64,000 bases of DNA from contig CAITYI010000261.1 of the NCBI GenBank assembly GCA_903896585.1, forward strand, positions 14,068 to 78,067. Direction: 5' to 3'. A program made the position numbers and the translations under genes. The DNA comes from an uncultured bacterium. GTDB taxonomy: Bacteria > Actinomycetota > Actinomycetes > S36-B12. Positions 30,998 to 39,487 of this stretch are shown in pieces (positions within the stretch are counted from its first letter, which is position 1; each line of letters begins with the position of its first letter). Under the pieces are notes generated by a model. The model was not told the DNA's origin. It was given only the letters and a program-made list of their open reading frames with translations, and made no database searches.

Positions 30998-31464
30998 CTG
31001 GTTCCCCATGTGTAGGTTTGCTTGCGAAGGTTGAGGTACATGAATGTTTCGGTTGATAACACCCCTGGCATCGATCGGATCTGGCGGTTGACCACATCAA
31101 GCAGATGATGATCATCTTCTGTAACGCATTCGGCGAGGATGTCGTACTTGCCTGCCACCACGACCATGTAGGCAATCTCGGGTAGTTTCTCTAATTTATC
31201 TGCCACCGCATCCACATCGCCTTGCACGGTAATTCCGATCATGGCTGATCTGGTGAAACCAACCTGTGTTGGATCAGTGACTGCCACAATTTGCATGATG
31301 CCCATATCGTGCAGCTTTTGTACCCGTTGTCGAACCGCAGCTTCGGAGAGACCCACTGCTTTTCCAATTGTTGCGTAAGGGCGGCGACCGTCCTGTTGGA
31401 GTTGTTCAATAATGGCTTTTGAAGCGTCATCAAGTGGAGCGGGTGATGTCCGGGATCTTGCCAT
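30994..31464 (-). CDS. Lrp/AsnC-family transcription regulator
   Basis: A 156-residue protein: N-terminal helix-turn-helix (DGRRPYATIGKAVGLSEAAVRQRVQKL) and C-terminal RAM ligand-binding domain (VAGKYDILAECVTEDDHHLLDVV). It heads a six-gene minus-strand operon and is divergent from an aldehyde dehydrogenase gene. An 18-bp perfect palindrome lies directly next to its start codon, probably its own operator. Likely ligand: an amino acid or amine from the pathway it controls (inference). Confidence 0.92.
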   Translation of the reverse strand: MARSRTSPAPLDDASKAIIEQLQQDGRRPYATIGKAVGLSEAAVRQRVQKLHDMGIMQIVAVTDPTQVGFTRSAMIGITVQGDVDAVADKLEKLPEIAYMVVVAGKYDILAECVTEDDHHLLDVVNRQIRSMPGVLSTETFMYLNLRKQTYTWGTR

Positions 31465-31465
31465 G

Positions 31466-31483
31466 CGTCCATCTTGATGGACG
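31466..31483. promoter_or_regulatory. Perfect palindrome, probable AsnC operator
   Basis: CGTCCATC-TT-GATGGACG: 8-bp arms, one base from the asnC start codon, in the 160-base divergent region. Further into the gap, AAATGTC occurs twice 20 bp apart (31524-31530 and 31544-31550). Lrp-type regulators bind such symmetrical sites and usually several phased copies. Function is inferred from position. Confidence 0.55.
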
Positions 31484-31624
31484 AAAGTGCATTTGGCAAG
31501 TAAATCCGCAGGAAATCAATTAAAAATGTCCGGAAAACGAATCAAATGTCAGTTTTTACTAATGAAATCACAATCCTGGAGGTAGGCTTCACCAGGAGAT
31601 ATGGCCGATCTGGGAGGAATCACG

Positions 31625-33067
31625 ATGACAAAAGAGTTAAAGAATTTCGTTGGCGGTGAGTTCGTCTCAACCCGCGATGGAGTGTCAACCGAATTAGTCA
31701 ATCCGACAACGGGGGAGGTCTTTGCCACTGCACCGGTGTCAGGTCCCGCCGATATTGATCAAGCGTATGCCGCAGCGGCCAGCGCATTTGACTCGTGGAA
31801 AAACACCACCCCCTCGGATCGCCAGCAGGCACTTCTAAAAATCGCTCAAGTGTTTGAAGATCATGCTGAAGAGCTTGTCGCGGTGGAGAGTGAGAATACG
31901 GGTAAACCAATCGCGGTCACCATGTCTGAGGAGATCCCTCCCATGGTGGATCAAATCCGATTCTTTGCTGGTGCGGCGCGGGTACTTGAGGGTAAAGCTG
32001 CCGGGGAGTATATGCAAGGTTTCACATCCATGATTCGCCGTGAACCCATTGGTGTGATCGGCCAAGTGACTCCGTGGAACTATCCCATGATGATGGCGGT
32101 GTGGAAGTACATTCCCGCCATAGCGGCCGGAAACACGGTTGTTCTCAAACCGAGCGATACCACCCCCGCATCCACCCTGAAAATGGCTGAACTTATTGCG
32201 CAGTCAGATGCACTGCCCCCTGGTGTGCTCAATATCGTGTGCGGGGATCGGGATACAGGTAAGGCACTCGTTGAACATAAGACCCCGCAGATGGTGTCAA
32301 TCACCGGGTCAGTGCGAGCGGGTATGCAAGTCGCGCAGTCGGCCGCACTTGATGTGAAACGAGTGCATCTCGAGTTGGGCGGCAAGGCACCCGTACTCGT
32401 ATTTGACGATGCTGATATTGAAGCCGCCGCAGAGTGGTTGGCGGTCGCTGGGTTCTTCAATGCAGGTCAGGATTGCACTGCTGCAACTCGCATGTTAGTC
32501 GCTCCTCGAATCTACGATGATTTTGTTGCTGCCATGGCGGAGCAAGCAGTGGGTACAGCAACCACCTTCGCCGACGGACCGAGTGGGGAAGGCCTAGTTC
32601 CTCCGGTAAACAATATGCACCACATGGATCGGGTTTTGGGTTTCTTAGAACGCGCTCCCAAACATGCTCAGGTTGTTGCTGGAGGATCTCGTCAGGGAGA
32701 CCGAGGTTTCTACATCTCACCAACGGTTGTTGCTGGATTGCAGCAGGAAGACGAAATGATTCAAAATGAAATTTTCGGTCCAGTAATTACAATTCAGAAG
32801 TTCGATGATGAAGCCCAAGCACTTGCATATGCCAATGGAGTGAATTACGGATTGGCGTCCTCGGTGTGGACCAAGGATTTCGGTCGCGCCATGCGAATGG
32901 CAAAAGGGCTTGATTTTGGGTGCGTCTGGATCAATACCCACATTCCGCTAGTGGCAGAGATGCCCCATGGTGGCTTCAAGCACTCAGGCTATGGAAAGGA
33001 TTTATCCATGTATGGGTTTGAGGACTACACGAGAATCAAGCACGTCATGGCAAATATAGAGTCATAA
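31625..33067 (+). CDS. Aminoaldehyde dehydrogenase (gamma-aminobutyraldehyde type)
   Basis: NAD(P)-dependent aldehyde dehydrogenase of 480 residues. Catalytic C284 lies in NAGQDCTAATR, the variant motif typical of gamma-aminobutyraldehyde/betaine-aldehyde enzymes, with base E250 in HLELGGKAP and TPWNYP in the NAD fold. It would oxidise 4-aminobutanal (from putrescine) or 5-aminopentanal (from cadaverine). ATG 31625 is chosen for the strong GGGAGGA site; ATG 31601 has a badly spaced one. Divergent from the asnC operon and ending at a strong terminator. The enzyme at 43379-44899 is a paralogue. Confidence 0.9.
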   Translation: MTKELKNFVGGEFVSTRDGVSTELVNPTTGEVFATAPVSGPADIDQAYAAAASAFDSWKNTTPSDRQQALLKIAQVFEDHAEELVAVESENTGKPIAVTMSEEIPPMVDQIRFFAGAARVLEGKAAGEYMQGFTSMIRREPIGVIGQVTPWNYPMMMAVWKYIPAIAAGNTVVLKPSDTTPASTLKMAELIAQSDALPPGVLNIVCGDRDTGKALVEHKTPQMVSITGSVRAGMQVAQSAALDVKRVHLELGGKAPVLVFDDADIEAAAEWLAVAGFFNAGQDCTAATRMLVAPRIYDDFVAAMAEQAVGTATTFADGPSGEGLVPPVNNMHHMDRVLGFLERAPKHAQVVAGGSRQGDRGFYISPTVVAGLQQEDEMIQNEIFGPVITIQKFDDEAQALAYANGVNYGLASSVWTKDFGRAMRMAKGLDFGCVWINTHIPLVAEMPHGGFKHSGYGKDLSMYGFEDYTRIKHVMANIES

Positions 33068-33082
33068 ACGGAACAAGATTTC

Positions 33083-33124
33083 ATAAGTGTGGGGCTGGAC
33101 CAAGTGGTCCAGCCCCACACTTAT
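33083..33124. terminator. Bidirectional hairpin terminator
   Basis: Two perfectly complementary 19-base arms (ATAAGTGTGGGGCTGGACC at 33083-33101 and its reverse complement at 33106-33124) flank the loop AAGT. It lies in the 74-base gap between two convergent genes, the aldehyde dehydrogenase and the ABC binding protein, so it can stop transcription from both sides. There is no long T-run on either side. Confidence 0.88.
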
Positions 33125-33141
33125 GTGGTGTTTCAGGGTGA

Positions 33142-34368
33142 TTAGTTGCCACCCTCATTGAGTGTGACCTCAATGGGTGCGTATCCGTCACCCGTTACGT
33201 TGAGACCTTCTGCAGTCAGTGCTGCATCGGCCGCCTCTGCGTATTGATTTGTGTACGACTCCGCATCTGGTGCGGCTGAAACAATTGCAATGCCGTCTAG
33301 GTTCTTGGTGCCGGTAGCAACTGCAACCGTCTGATCCCAAAGGACAGGATCAATAACGCCAATGCCGGAAGGTGATGGCCAGATCAGTTTGTTGACCTCG
33401 TTCATCATCCAGAGTTGGTGGCTGGCTCCAAGTTTTGAACCGTTTGCCGTAATGATGTCTGCACATTGCTGTGCGTTATCGCGGCAGTGGATCCAGCCCT
33501 TGAGTGAAGCGGTTACGAATCGCTGGGTGGTGTCCTGATAGGCAGGATCGCTCAATCGCTCTTGCGAAGCCCAAATGGCATCCTGGTACATGGCAACACC
33601 AAAGTCGTTCCAGTTGATGACATTGAAGTCTTCTGGCTGGTACAACTCGCCGGTCTCTGGATTGACTGCTTCCAAAACCTGGGCATACTCGTTGTAGGTC
33701 ATGGCCTGGGCAGCATCGATATCGCGGCTCAACAGCGCTTGCATATCAAATTGCTGCTGCACGAGTTCCAGATCACCTGAGGCGTCCAGTCCCGCTCCAC
33801 TGATTCCAGCGAACAGTTCGTATTCGTTACCGAATCCCCAGTTACCGACCTTTTTGCCGGCGAGATCTTCAGGTGTTGTGATGCCTGAATCAGCCCACGA
33901 GACCTGAAGGGTGCCGGAGCGTTGGTAGACCTGCGCCACGTTAGTAATCAAAGCTCCTTGCTCCCGTGAGGAGAGCGCCTTGGGTACCCACGCAATGGCG
34001 AAGTCCGCTCCACCCTGTGCAAGAACTGTCTGGGGAACAATGTCCACGCCACCTTCAAGGATGGTGACGTCAAGGCATTGTTCTTCGTAGAACCCAAGAT
34101 CCTTGGCGGCGTAATAGCCACCAAATTGGGCTTGCACGAACCACTGCAGTTGCAAACTGACAGGTGTGAGTTCGGTGCATGCAGCCGCAGTTTCATCTGT
34201 GGCCGTTTCAGTTGCTGTCTCTTCAGCAGCAGTCTCTTCAGCAGCGGCGGCGGTTTCGGTTGCAGCATCGGTGCTGTCCGAATCACTACTGCACGCTGAT
34301 AGAGCGAGAGCTGCAACTGCTGCAATACCCACTACTCGGGTAAAGCGGCTACGAGCTGTTACGCGCAT
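33142..34368 (-). CDS. ABC transporter substrate-binding lipoprotein (NMT1/THI5-like)
   Basis: A 408-residue lipoprotein: signal peptide with lipobox LALSAC (lipidated C26), an unusual linker rich in Thr/Ala/Glu up to about residue 65, then an NMT1/THI5-like domain (VSLQLQWFVQAQFGGYYAAKD). This family binds pyrimidine-like and other heterocycles. The start with AGGAGG is chosen; a longer frame overlaps the permease gene. Last gene of the eight-gene minus-strand operon. With a dihydropyrimidinase in the same operon, the likely cargo is a pyrimidine, hydantoin or related ring compound. Confidence 0.88.
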   Translation of the reverse strand: MRVTARSRFTRVVGIAAVAALALSACSSDSDSTDAATETAAAAEETAAEETATETATDETAAACTELTPVSLQLQWFVQAQFGGYYAAKDLGFYEEQCLDVTILEGGVDIVPQTVLAQGGADFAIAWVPKALSSREQGALITNVAQVYQRSGTLQVSWADSGITTPEDLAGKKVGNWGFGNEYELFAGISGAGLDASGDLELVQQQFDMQALLSRDIDAAQAMTYNEYAQVLEAVNPETGELYQPEDFNVINWNDFGVAMYQDAIWASQERLSDPAYQDTTQRFVTASLKGWIHCRDNAQQCADIITANGSKLGASHQLWMMNEVNKLIWPSPSGIGVIDPVLWDQTVAVATGTKNLDGIAIVSAAPDAESYTNQYAEAADAALTAEGLNVTGDGYAPIEVTLNEGGN

Positions 34369-34387
34369 TGTTCCTCCTGTTTGTGAT

Positions 34388-35164
34388 TCAGGTCGACCGA
34401 GACCGACCTGTCCATGGTGTTGTCCATTTTTCAAGGGCCACAACTATTAAATAGAAGATGAGACCAGTGATAATGGAAGCAACCACGTACGCCCAAGCTC
34501 GGCCGTACGCAGTGTTGGCAGCCGCACCTGCTATTCGGCTGCCAAGTCCTTCTTGGGGTCCGCCGAAATACTCGGCAACCAGTGCTGCAATGACCGCGAG
34601 GGGTGCAGCGATCTTGAGTCCGGTAAAAAAGAATGGAATAGCATTTGGAATTCGTAAAACTCGCAGTGTCATGCGGGGCTTGGCGTTCAAGGAACGCATC
34701 AGTTCTAATTGCACAGGCTGCACCTGCAATAAGCCTCGAGTGACGTTCACGAACATGGGGAACAGCACAATGATCATGGTCACCAGGACCCTTGGAGTTC
34801 GGCTGGTGATGTTGAACATGTTGTTCAGTATGGGAGTCAATGCGATAATGGGAACTGTTGCCAGCCCCGCTGCTAGTGGGGTAATCAGACGATTAACCAC
34901 AATCAATCTTTGGGCCAGCAGGGACATGATTAATGCTGCAATGGTTCCAAAGACTAATCCGAGAAATGCGGTGGTGCCCGTGTAATAAGCAGCTGCCCAC
35001 ATCAGGGATACGTCAGAAGTGAAGTTTTCAGCAATCAGTGACGGAGCCGGCAGTAGGTAGGGCTGGATATCATTAGCAATGACGAGCAACTGCCATGCAC
35101 CAAGGAATAGTGCAGCGATCAGAACAGGCGGCCAAATAAGGCTCAAGCTAAGGCGTTTGGTCAT
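34388..35164 (-). CDS. ABC transporter permease (TauC/SsuC-type), second subunit
   Basis: A 258-residue membrane subunit with five or six spans and the EAA-like loop ELMRSLNAKPRMTLRVLRIPNAIPFFFTGLK that contacts the ATPase. Its start overlaps the ATPase stop by one base. It and the permease at 35979-36842 are different sequences, so the importer probably has a heterodimeric membrane part. Confidence 0.9.
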   Translation of the reverse strand: MTKRLSLSLIWPPVLIAALFLGAWQLLVIANDIQPYLLPAPSLIAENFTSDVSLMWAAAYYTGTTAFLGLVFGTIAALIMSLLAQRLIVVNRLITPLAAGLATVPIIALTPILNNMFNITSRTPRVLVTMIIVLFPMFVNVTRGLLQVQPVQLELMRSLNAKPRMTLRVLRIPNAIPFFFTGLKIAAPLAVIAALVAEYFGGPQEGLGSRIAGAAANTAYGRAWAYVVASIITGLIFYLIVVALEKWTTPWTGRSRST

Positions 35165-35982
35165 TAGACCTCACCAATTCTGGTGTGATTTCCCCCTGCG
35201 GAGCGACCACGCAAAGCTTCCCGAACCTCGGTGACACCTGAATAAAACGCATCGGTTTCTCGAGTATCCTCGTTTCGTTCTCCCAGATTGATGTCCACAA
35301 TCCCAGTAATCCGTCCCGGACGAGCAGACATCACCACCACCCGATCTGACAAATAGACGGCTTCGGGAATTGAGTGAGTCACAAATACGATTGTTTTGCC
35401 TGTCTCAAGGCGAATGCGAAGAAGTTCATTTTGCATTCTTTCCCGAGTCATTTCGTCGAGGGCACCAAATGGTTCATCCATGAGCAAGAGAGGGGGATCC
35501 ACAGCCAATGATCGGGCAATGGCAACTCGCTGTTGCATTCCTCCAGACAGTTCCCACGGGCGGTGATTGGCGAAGTCGGCAAGTTGAACCATTTCCAGGA
35601 GCTCGAGGGCGCGAGCAGCTCGTCGCTTTTTGTCCCAGCCGAGCAACTCGAGTGGCAACTCAACGTTCTTAACAACGGTTCTCCAGTCAAAAAGGGCAGC
35701 CTGCTGGAAGGCGATTCCATAGAGTTGTTGGACTCGAGCCTCGTGGGGGCTCACTCCGGCAACTTCAACGACACCTCGAGAAGCGTCCGTCAAGTCACCA
35801 ATGACCCTGAGTAGTGTGCTCTTGCCGCAACCTGAAGGCCCGATGAGCGAGATAAATTCCCCGGCAATGATGGTGAGGGAGACATCAGAAAGCGCCGTTA
35901 CTTCATTGCTGGCACCTTCATTGAAAATCTTCCAGAGTCCTTCAACAGAAACCGCTTGGCCTCCGGCTGGCACGTTACTCAT
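35164..35982 (-). CDS. ABC transporter ATP-binding protein (NMT1-type importer)
   Basis: A 272-residue ATPase with Walker A GPSGCGKSTLLR, Q-loop FQQAALFDW, signature LSGGMQQRVAIARSLA, Walker B LLLMDEPFGALD and H-loop FVTHSIPEA. It belongs to the nitrate/sulfonate/taurine group. Overlaps with permease genes at both ends (ATGA-like and one base) show tight coupling. Confidence 0.92.
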   Translation of the reverse strand: MSNVPAGGQAVSVEGLWKIFNEGASNEVTALSDVSLTIIAGEFISLIGPSGCGKSTLLRVIGDLTDASRGVVEVAGVSPHEARVQQLYGIAFQQAALFDWRTVVKNVELPLELLGWDKKRRAARALELLEMVQLADFANHRPWELSGGMQQRVAIARSLAVDPPLLLMDEPFGALDEMTRERMQNELLRIRLETGKTIVFVTHSIPEAVYLSDRVVVMSARPGRITGIVDINLGERNEDTRETDAFYSGVTEVREALRGRSAGGNHTRIGEV

Positions 35983-36842
35983 GCCTTTCCTTCCTTGGGG
36001 AGATTGCGAGTGAGATACATATCTAAGGCAGTTACCAGTGCGGTTGCGACCAGTCCAAGGAGGATTGCGCCAAATACCGCGACATAAACCTTGGCAGGTT
36101 GGGAGGTTGTTTCGCGAGCATATTCAATTATCAGCCTACCGATACCACCTTTCACACCGGTGGATATTTCTGCCACCACGGTGCCAACTACGGCTGCGGC
36201 AATGGAAACCTTGAGCGCTGGCACCAAATATGGAATTGATGAGGGGAAGCGTAATTTCCATAGAACTTGTTTCGGTGTGGCTGCATAGGATCGCATGAGT
36301 TCCAGTGACGTGGGGCGTGGTGCCTGCAGCCCACGGAGGGCACCGACGGAAAGTGGGAAAAATGCAAGATATGCCGCAATAAACATGACGGAATATGTGG
36401 TGGTCCAGGACACTGGGCCAAACGAAACACGGTTGCCGAGACCAACAATAAGTGGGGCAAGGGCAATTAATGGCACTGTTTGCGATGCAATCACAAAAGG
36501 AAGCAGGCCCCTTTCAAAGAAATAGAAGCGCTGCATGATGATGGCCAAAAGCAGTCCCACACTGACACCGATGATAAAACCACCGAAGGCAATCAAAAGC
36601 GAGTATGCGGCGGCGCTTAAGACTGCTTCCAAAACACTGGTATCCGAGCCACGTACCTCAGGATTGCCAAATGCCGAAACCATGCTCCACACATGTGGCA
36701 TGGAGGTGTCATCGGTCTTAAGTGGAAGCTCAATTAACGAGCCAATGAATTTGACAAGCTCCCACATGATGAGGACGAGCGCAACCCCTGCCAGAGCCCA
36801 CAGGGATGAAATTGTGATCCTCCGCAAGCGGGTAGTTTTCAT
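35979..36842 (-). CDS. ABC transporter permease, first subunit
   Basis: A 287-residue membrane protein with about six spans. The EAA-type loop is ELMRSYAATPKQVLWKLRFPSSIPYLVPALK. Translation is coupled to the ATPase gene by a four-base overlap. It begins nine bases after the LLM oxidoreductase gene, so transport and enzyme genes are one operon. Confidence 0.9.
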   Translation of the reverse strand: MKTTRLRRITISSLWALAGVALVLIMWELVKFIGSLIELPLKTDDTSMPHVWSMVSAFGNPEVRGSDTSVLEAVLSAAAYSLLIAFGGFIIGVSVGLLLAIIMQRFYFFERGLLPFVIASQTVPLIALAPLIVGLGNRVSFGPVSWTTTYSVMFIAAYLAFFPLSVGALRGLQAPRPTSLELMRSYAATPKQVLWKLRFPSSIPYLVPALKVSIAAAVVGTVVAEISTGVKGGIGRLIIEYARETTSQPAKVYVAVFGAILLGLVATALVTALDMYLTRNLPKEGKA

Positions 36843-36851
36843 GCGGTAGCG

Positions 36852-37871
36852 CTACTCCTTTGCCAAAACGACATCTGTAATCGAGGGAATAATGTGCTCA
36901 CCATACTCAGAAAGAGTGTGATCCTTGTCATCGTGTTGTAAATAAAGGGCAAACTGATTAACGCCGAGCGCTTTGAGTTCTTCCAAGCGACGGATGTGTT
37001 CTTCAGGAGGCCCGATAATGCAGAATCTGTCAATGATTTCGTCCGGCACGAAGTCGGTGTGCGTATTTCCAGCCTGACCATGCTGGTTGTAGTCGTAGCC
37101 TTGGCGATTCTTGATGTAATCGGTGAGAGCCTGAGGAACGGCACCACCATTATCGCCATAGCGTTCAACAATGTCAGCCACGTGATTGCCAACCATGCCA
37201 CCAAACCACCTCAGTTGGTCTCGGGCGTGGGGTATGTCATCGGTGACGTACGCGGGAGCAGCGACGCAAATATAGATAGAGTCAGGATCTCTTCCGGCTG
37301 CTGCGGCCGCGTCCTTCACGGCTTTGATGGTCCACTCAGCGATAGAAGGGTCGGCGAGCTGCAAAATAAAGCCGTCCCCAACTTCGCCGGTAAGGGCAAG
37401 AACTTTGGGTCCATATGCCGCGACCATGACATCTGCTCGACTGCCTGGGGCCCAAGGTAAACGGAGGCTATTACCTTTGTAATCAACAGTCTGTCCGTTT
37501 ACCAGACCCTTGAGATCGATTACTGATTGGCGTAGGTCAGCAACTGAAACAGGCTTGCCATTGGTTACTCGCACCGCAGAATCACCGCGGCCAATGCCAA
37601 TGACGGTTCTATTTCCGTACATTTCATTGAGTGTCGCGAAAACAGAAGCGGTCACCGTGATATCACGGGTCGCTGGGTTTGTGACCATGGGACCGACTTT
37701 TACTTTGCGAGTTTCATCAAGAATTTTGCTGTAGATGACATACGGTTCCTCCCACAGAATATGTGAGTCAAAGGTCCAGATGTAGGTGAACCCAAAAGTC
37801 TCCGCACGCCTGGCAAGATCAATGACTCGGGCAGCAGGAGGTGTGCACTGAAGTACGACTCCAAATTCCAT
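36852..37871 (-). CDS. Luciferase-like (LLM) flavin/F420-dependent oxidoreductase
   Basis: A 339-residue TIM-barrel LLM-class protein. Features are EFGVVLQCTPPAARVIDLAR, TFGFTYIWTFDSH, GIGRGDSAVR and the C-terminal IGPPEEHIRRLEEL. The sequence fits the F420-dependent subgroup, though F420 versus FMN cannot be proven by eye. A strong AAGGAAGGA site precedes the ATG. In an operon with dihydropyrimidinase, a carbamoyl-amidase and a ring-compound importer, it could carry out the first oxidation or reduction of the ring. No dihydropyrimidine dehydrogenase gene is in the window, so this is a candidate substitute. Confidence 0.85.
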   Translation of the reverse strand: MEFGVVLQCTPPAARVIDLARRAETFGFTYIWTFDSHILWEEPYVIYSKILDETRKVKVGPMVTNPATRDITVTASVFATLNEMYGNRTVIGIGRGDSAVRVTNGKPVSVADLRQSVIDLKGLVNGQTVDYKGNSLRLPWAPGSRADVMVAAYGPKVLALTGEVGDGFILQLADPSIAEWTIKAVKDAAAAAGRDPDSIYICVAAPAYVTDDIPHARDQLRWFGGMVGNHVADIVERYGDNGGAVPQALTDYIKNRQGYDYNQHGQAGNTHTDFVPDEIIDRFCIIGPPEEHIRRLEELKALGVNQFALYLQHDDKDHTLSEYGEHIIPSITDVVLAKE

Positions 37872-37933
37872 GGTGGGTAATCCTTCCTTTCAGTTGGTTG
37901 ACGAGCCTGGTGGTGAATAAAACTAGCGAATCA

Positions 37934-39421
37934 TTATCGGGTAAGTGGAAAGCCCAAATCCACAGATGAAGTTGACGGATCTGGCCACCGTGAAGTCACA
38001 GTTTTGGTATGCGTGTAGAAATCAATGCCCGCAGGTCCGTACATGGCAACATCTCCGAAAAGCGATGCCTTCCAGCCACCGAAACTGTAGTAGCCGACTG
38101 GAACTGGAATGGGGACATTTATTCCAACCATTCCTACCTGGATATCAAATTGGAACTGTCGAGCTGCGCCACCATCTCGAGTGAAAATCGCAGTACCATT
38201 TCCGTATTGGTGATTGTTGATCAATTCAACGGCATCGTCATAGGTTTCAACGCGCGTCACACTCAGTACCGGCCCAAAAATTTCATCGTCATACACCTTC
38301 ATTCCAGGCGAGACGTTGTCCATCAGAGTGGGAGCGAGGAAAAATCCTTCTGCTGGAAGATTGTTCTCACGTCCGTCCACCACAACTGTGGCGCCTTCTG
38401 CTGCCGCACCAGAAATGTATGAAGCGACTTTATCTCGATGCTCCCTCGTGATTAACGGTCCCATTTCGGCATTGGGGTCGGTTCCCGGACCCGTGATGAG
38501 TTTTGGCAGGCGTTCTTTGATGGCCTCAATCAACTTGTCGCCAACACCACCCACTGCGACTACAACAGAGATAGCCATGCAGCGCTCACCGGCTGATCCG
38601 AAACCCGCACTTACGGCTGCATCGGCGGCCATATTGATGTCGGCATCGGGAAGAACCACCATGTGATTCTTAGCGCCACCTAGTGCCTGCACTCGCTTGC
38701 CGTTGGCTGTTCCAGTGGAGTAAATGTATTTAGCAATTGGTGTTGATCCCACGAAACTGATGGCTGCGACATCAGGATGCGCGAGTAAGCCGTCGACTGC
38801 AATTTTATCGCCTTGAAGCACGGTGAAAACTCCATCGGGCAGTCCAGCTTTTTGCAGAAGTTCAGCCAGGTACAGCGCAACGGAGGGATCTTTTTCACTG
38901 GGTTTCAAAACAAATGCGTTACCAGTGGCGATTGCATTAGCAAACATCCACATGGGCACCATGGCAGGGAAATTAAATGGTGTGATACCTGCTACAACAC
39001 CAAGAGGTTGGCGAATTGAGTAAACATCTACGCCAGTGGAAACTTGCTCGCTGTAGCCGCCTTTGAGGAGAGCCGGAATGCTGCAGGCGAATTCAATGTT
39101 CTCAATTCCACGCGCCAGCTCACCCGCGGCGTCGCTGGGCACTTTGCCGTGTTCGATGGACACCAGATTGGCAATGTGATCCCGATTCTGGACAACTAAT
39201 TCACGGAAACGGAACATGATCTCGGCTCTTTTTGAAATCGATGTTGCTCGCCACATCTGCGAGACAGCCTTGGCCGATGCAATTGCGAACTCCACTTCCT
39301 CGGCGCTGGCGAGACCAACTTGTGCCTGCTGTTCCCCGGTCGCGGGGTTATAAACAGGGGCGAAGTTTCCAGATTTCGAGGGATGAAGTTTTCCATTGAT
39401 CCAATGGTCGATATTGCGCAT
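37934..39421 (-). CDS. mmsA: Methylmalonate-semialdehyde dehydrogenase (CoA-acylating)
   Basis: A 495-residue ALDH-superfamily enzyme of the MmsA type: catalytic C281 in SAGERCMAIS, and ALGGAKNHMVVLP where ordinary ALDHs have the LELGG glutamate, consistent with the CoA-dependent mechanism. Known reaction: (methyl)malonate semialdehyde plus CoA and NAD to propionyl-CoA or acetyl-CoA and CO2. This is the last step for beta-alanine and beta-aminoisobutyrate from uracil and thymine, which fits the neighbours. ATG 39421 is chosen for GGAG six bases upstream. Confidence 0.93.
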   Translation of the reverse strand: MRNIDHWINGKLHPSKSGNFAPVYNPATGEQQAQVGLASAEEVEFAIASAKAVSQMWRATSISKRAEIMFRFRELVVQNRDHIANLVSIEHGKVPSDAAGELARGIENIEFACSIPALLKGGYSEQVSTGVDVYSIRQPLGVVAGITPFNFPAMVPMWMFANAIATGNAFVLKPSEKDPSVALYLAELLQKAGLPDGVFTVLQGDKIAVDGLLAHPDVAAISFVGSTPIAKYIYSTGTANGKRVQALGGAKNHMVVLPDADINMAADAAVSAGFGSAGERCMAISVVVAVGGVGDKLIEAIKERLPKLITGPGTDPNAEMGPLITREHRDKVASYISGAAAEGATVVVDGRENNLPAEGFFLAPTLMDNVSPGMKVYDDEIFGPVLSVTRVETYDDAVELINNHQYGNGTAIFTRDGGAARQFQFDIQVGMVGINVPIPVPVGYYSFGGWKASLFGDVAMYGPAGIDFYTHTKTVTSRWPDPSTSSVDLGFPLTR

Positions 39422-39487
39422 TCTGTCTCCAGATTTAGTTGGTTGTTGGTGAGTGAACATTTGCCCGTTGAGTGCGAAGTGATGCTG

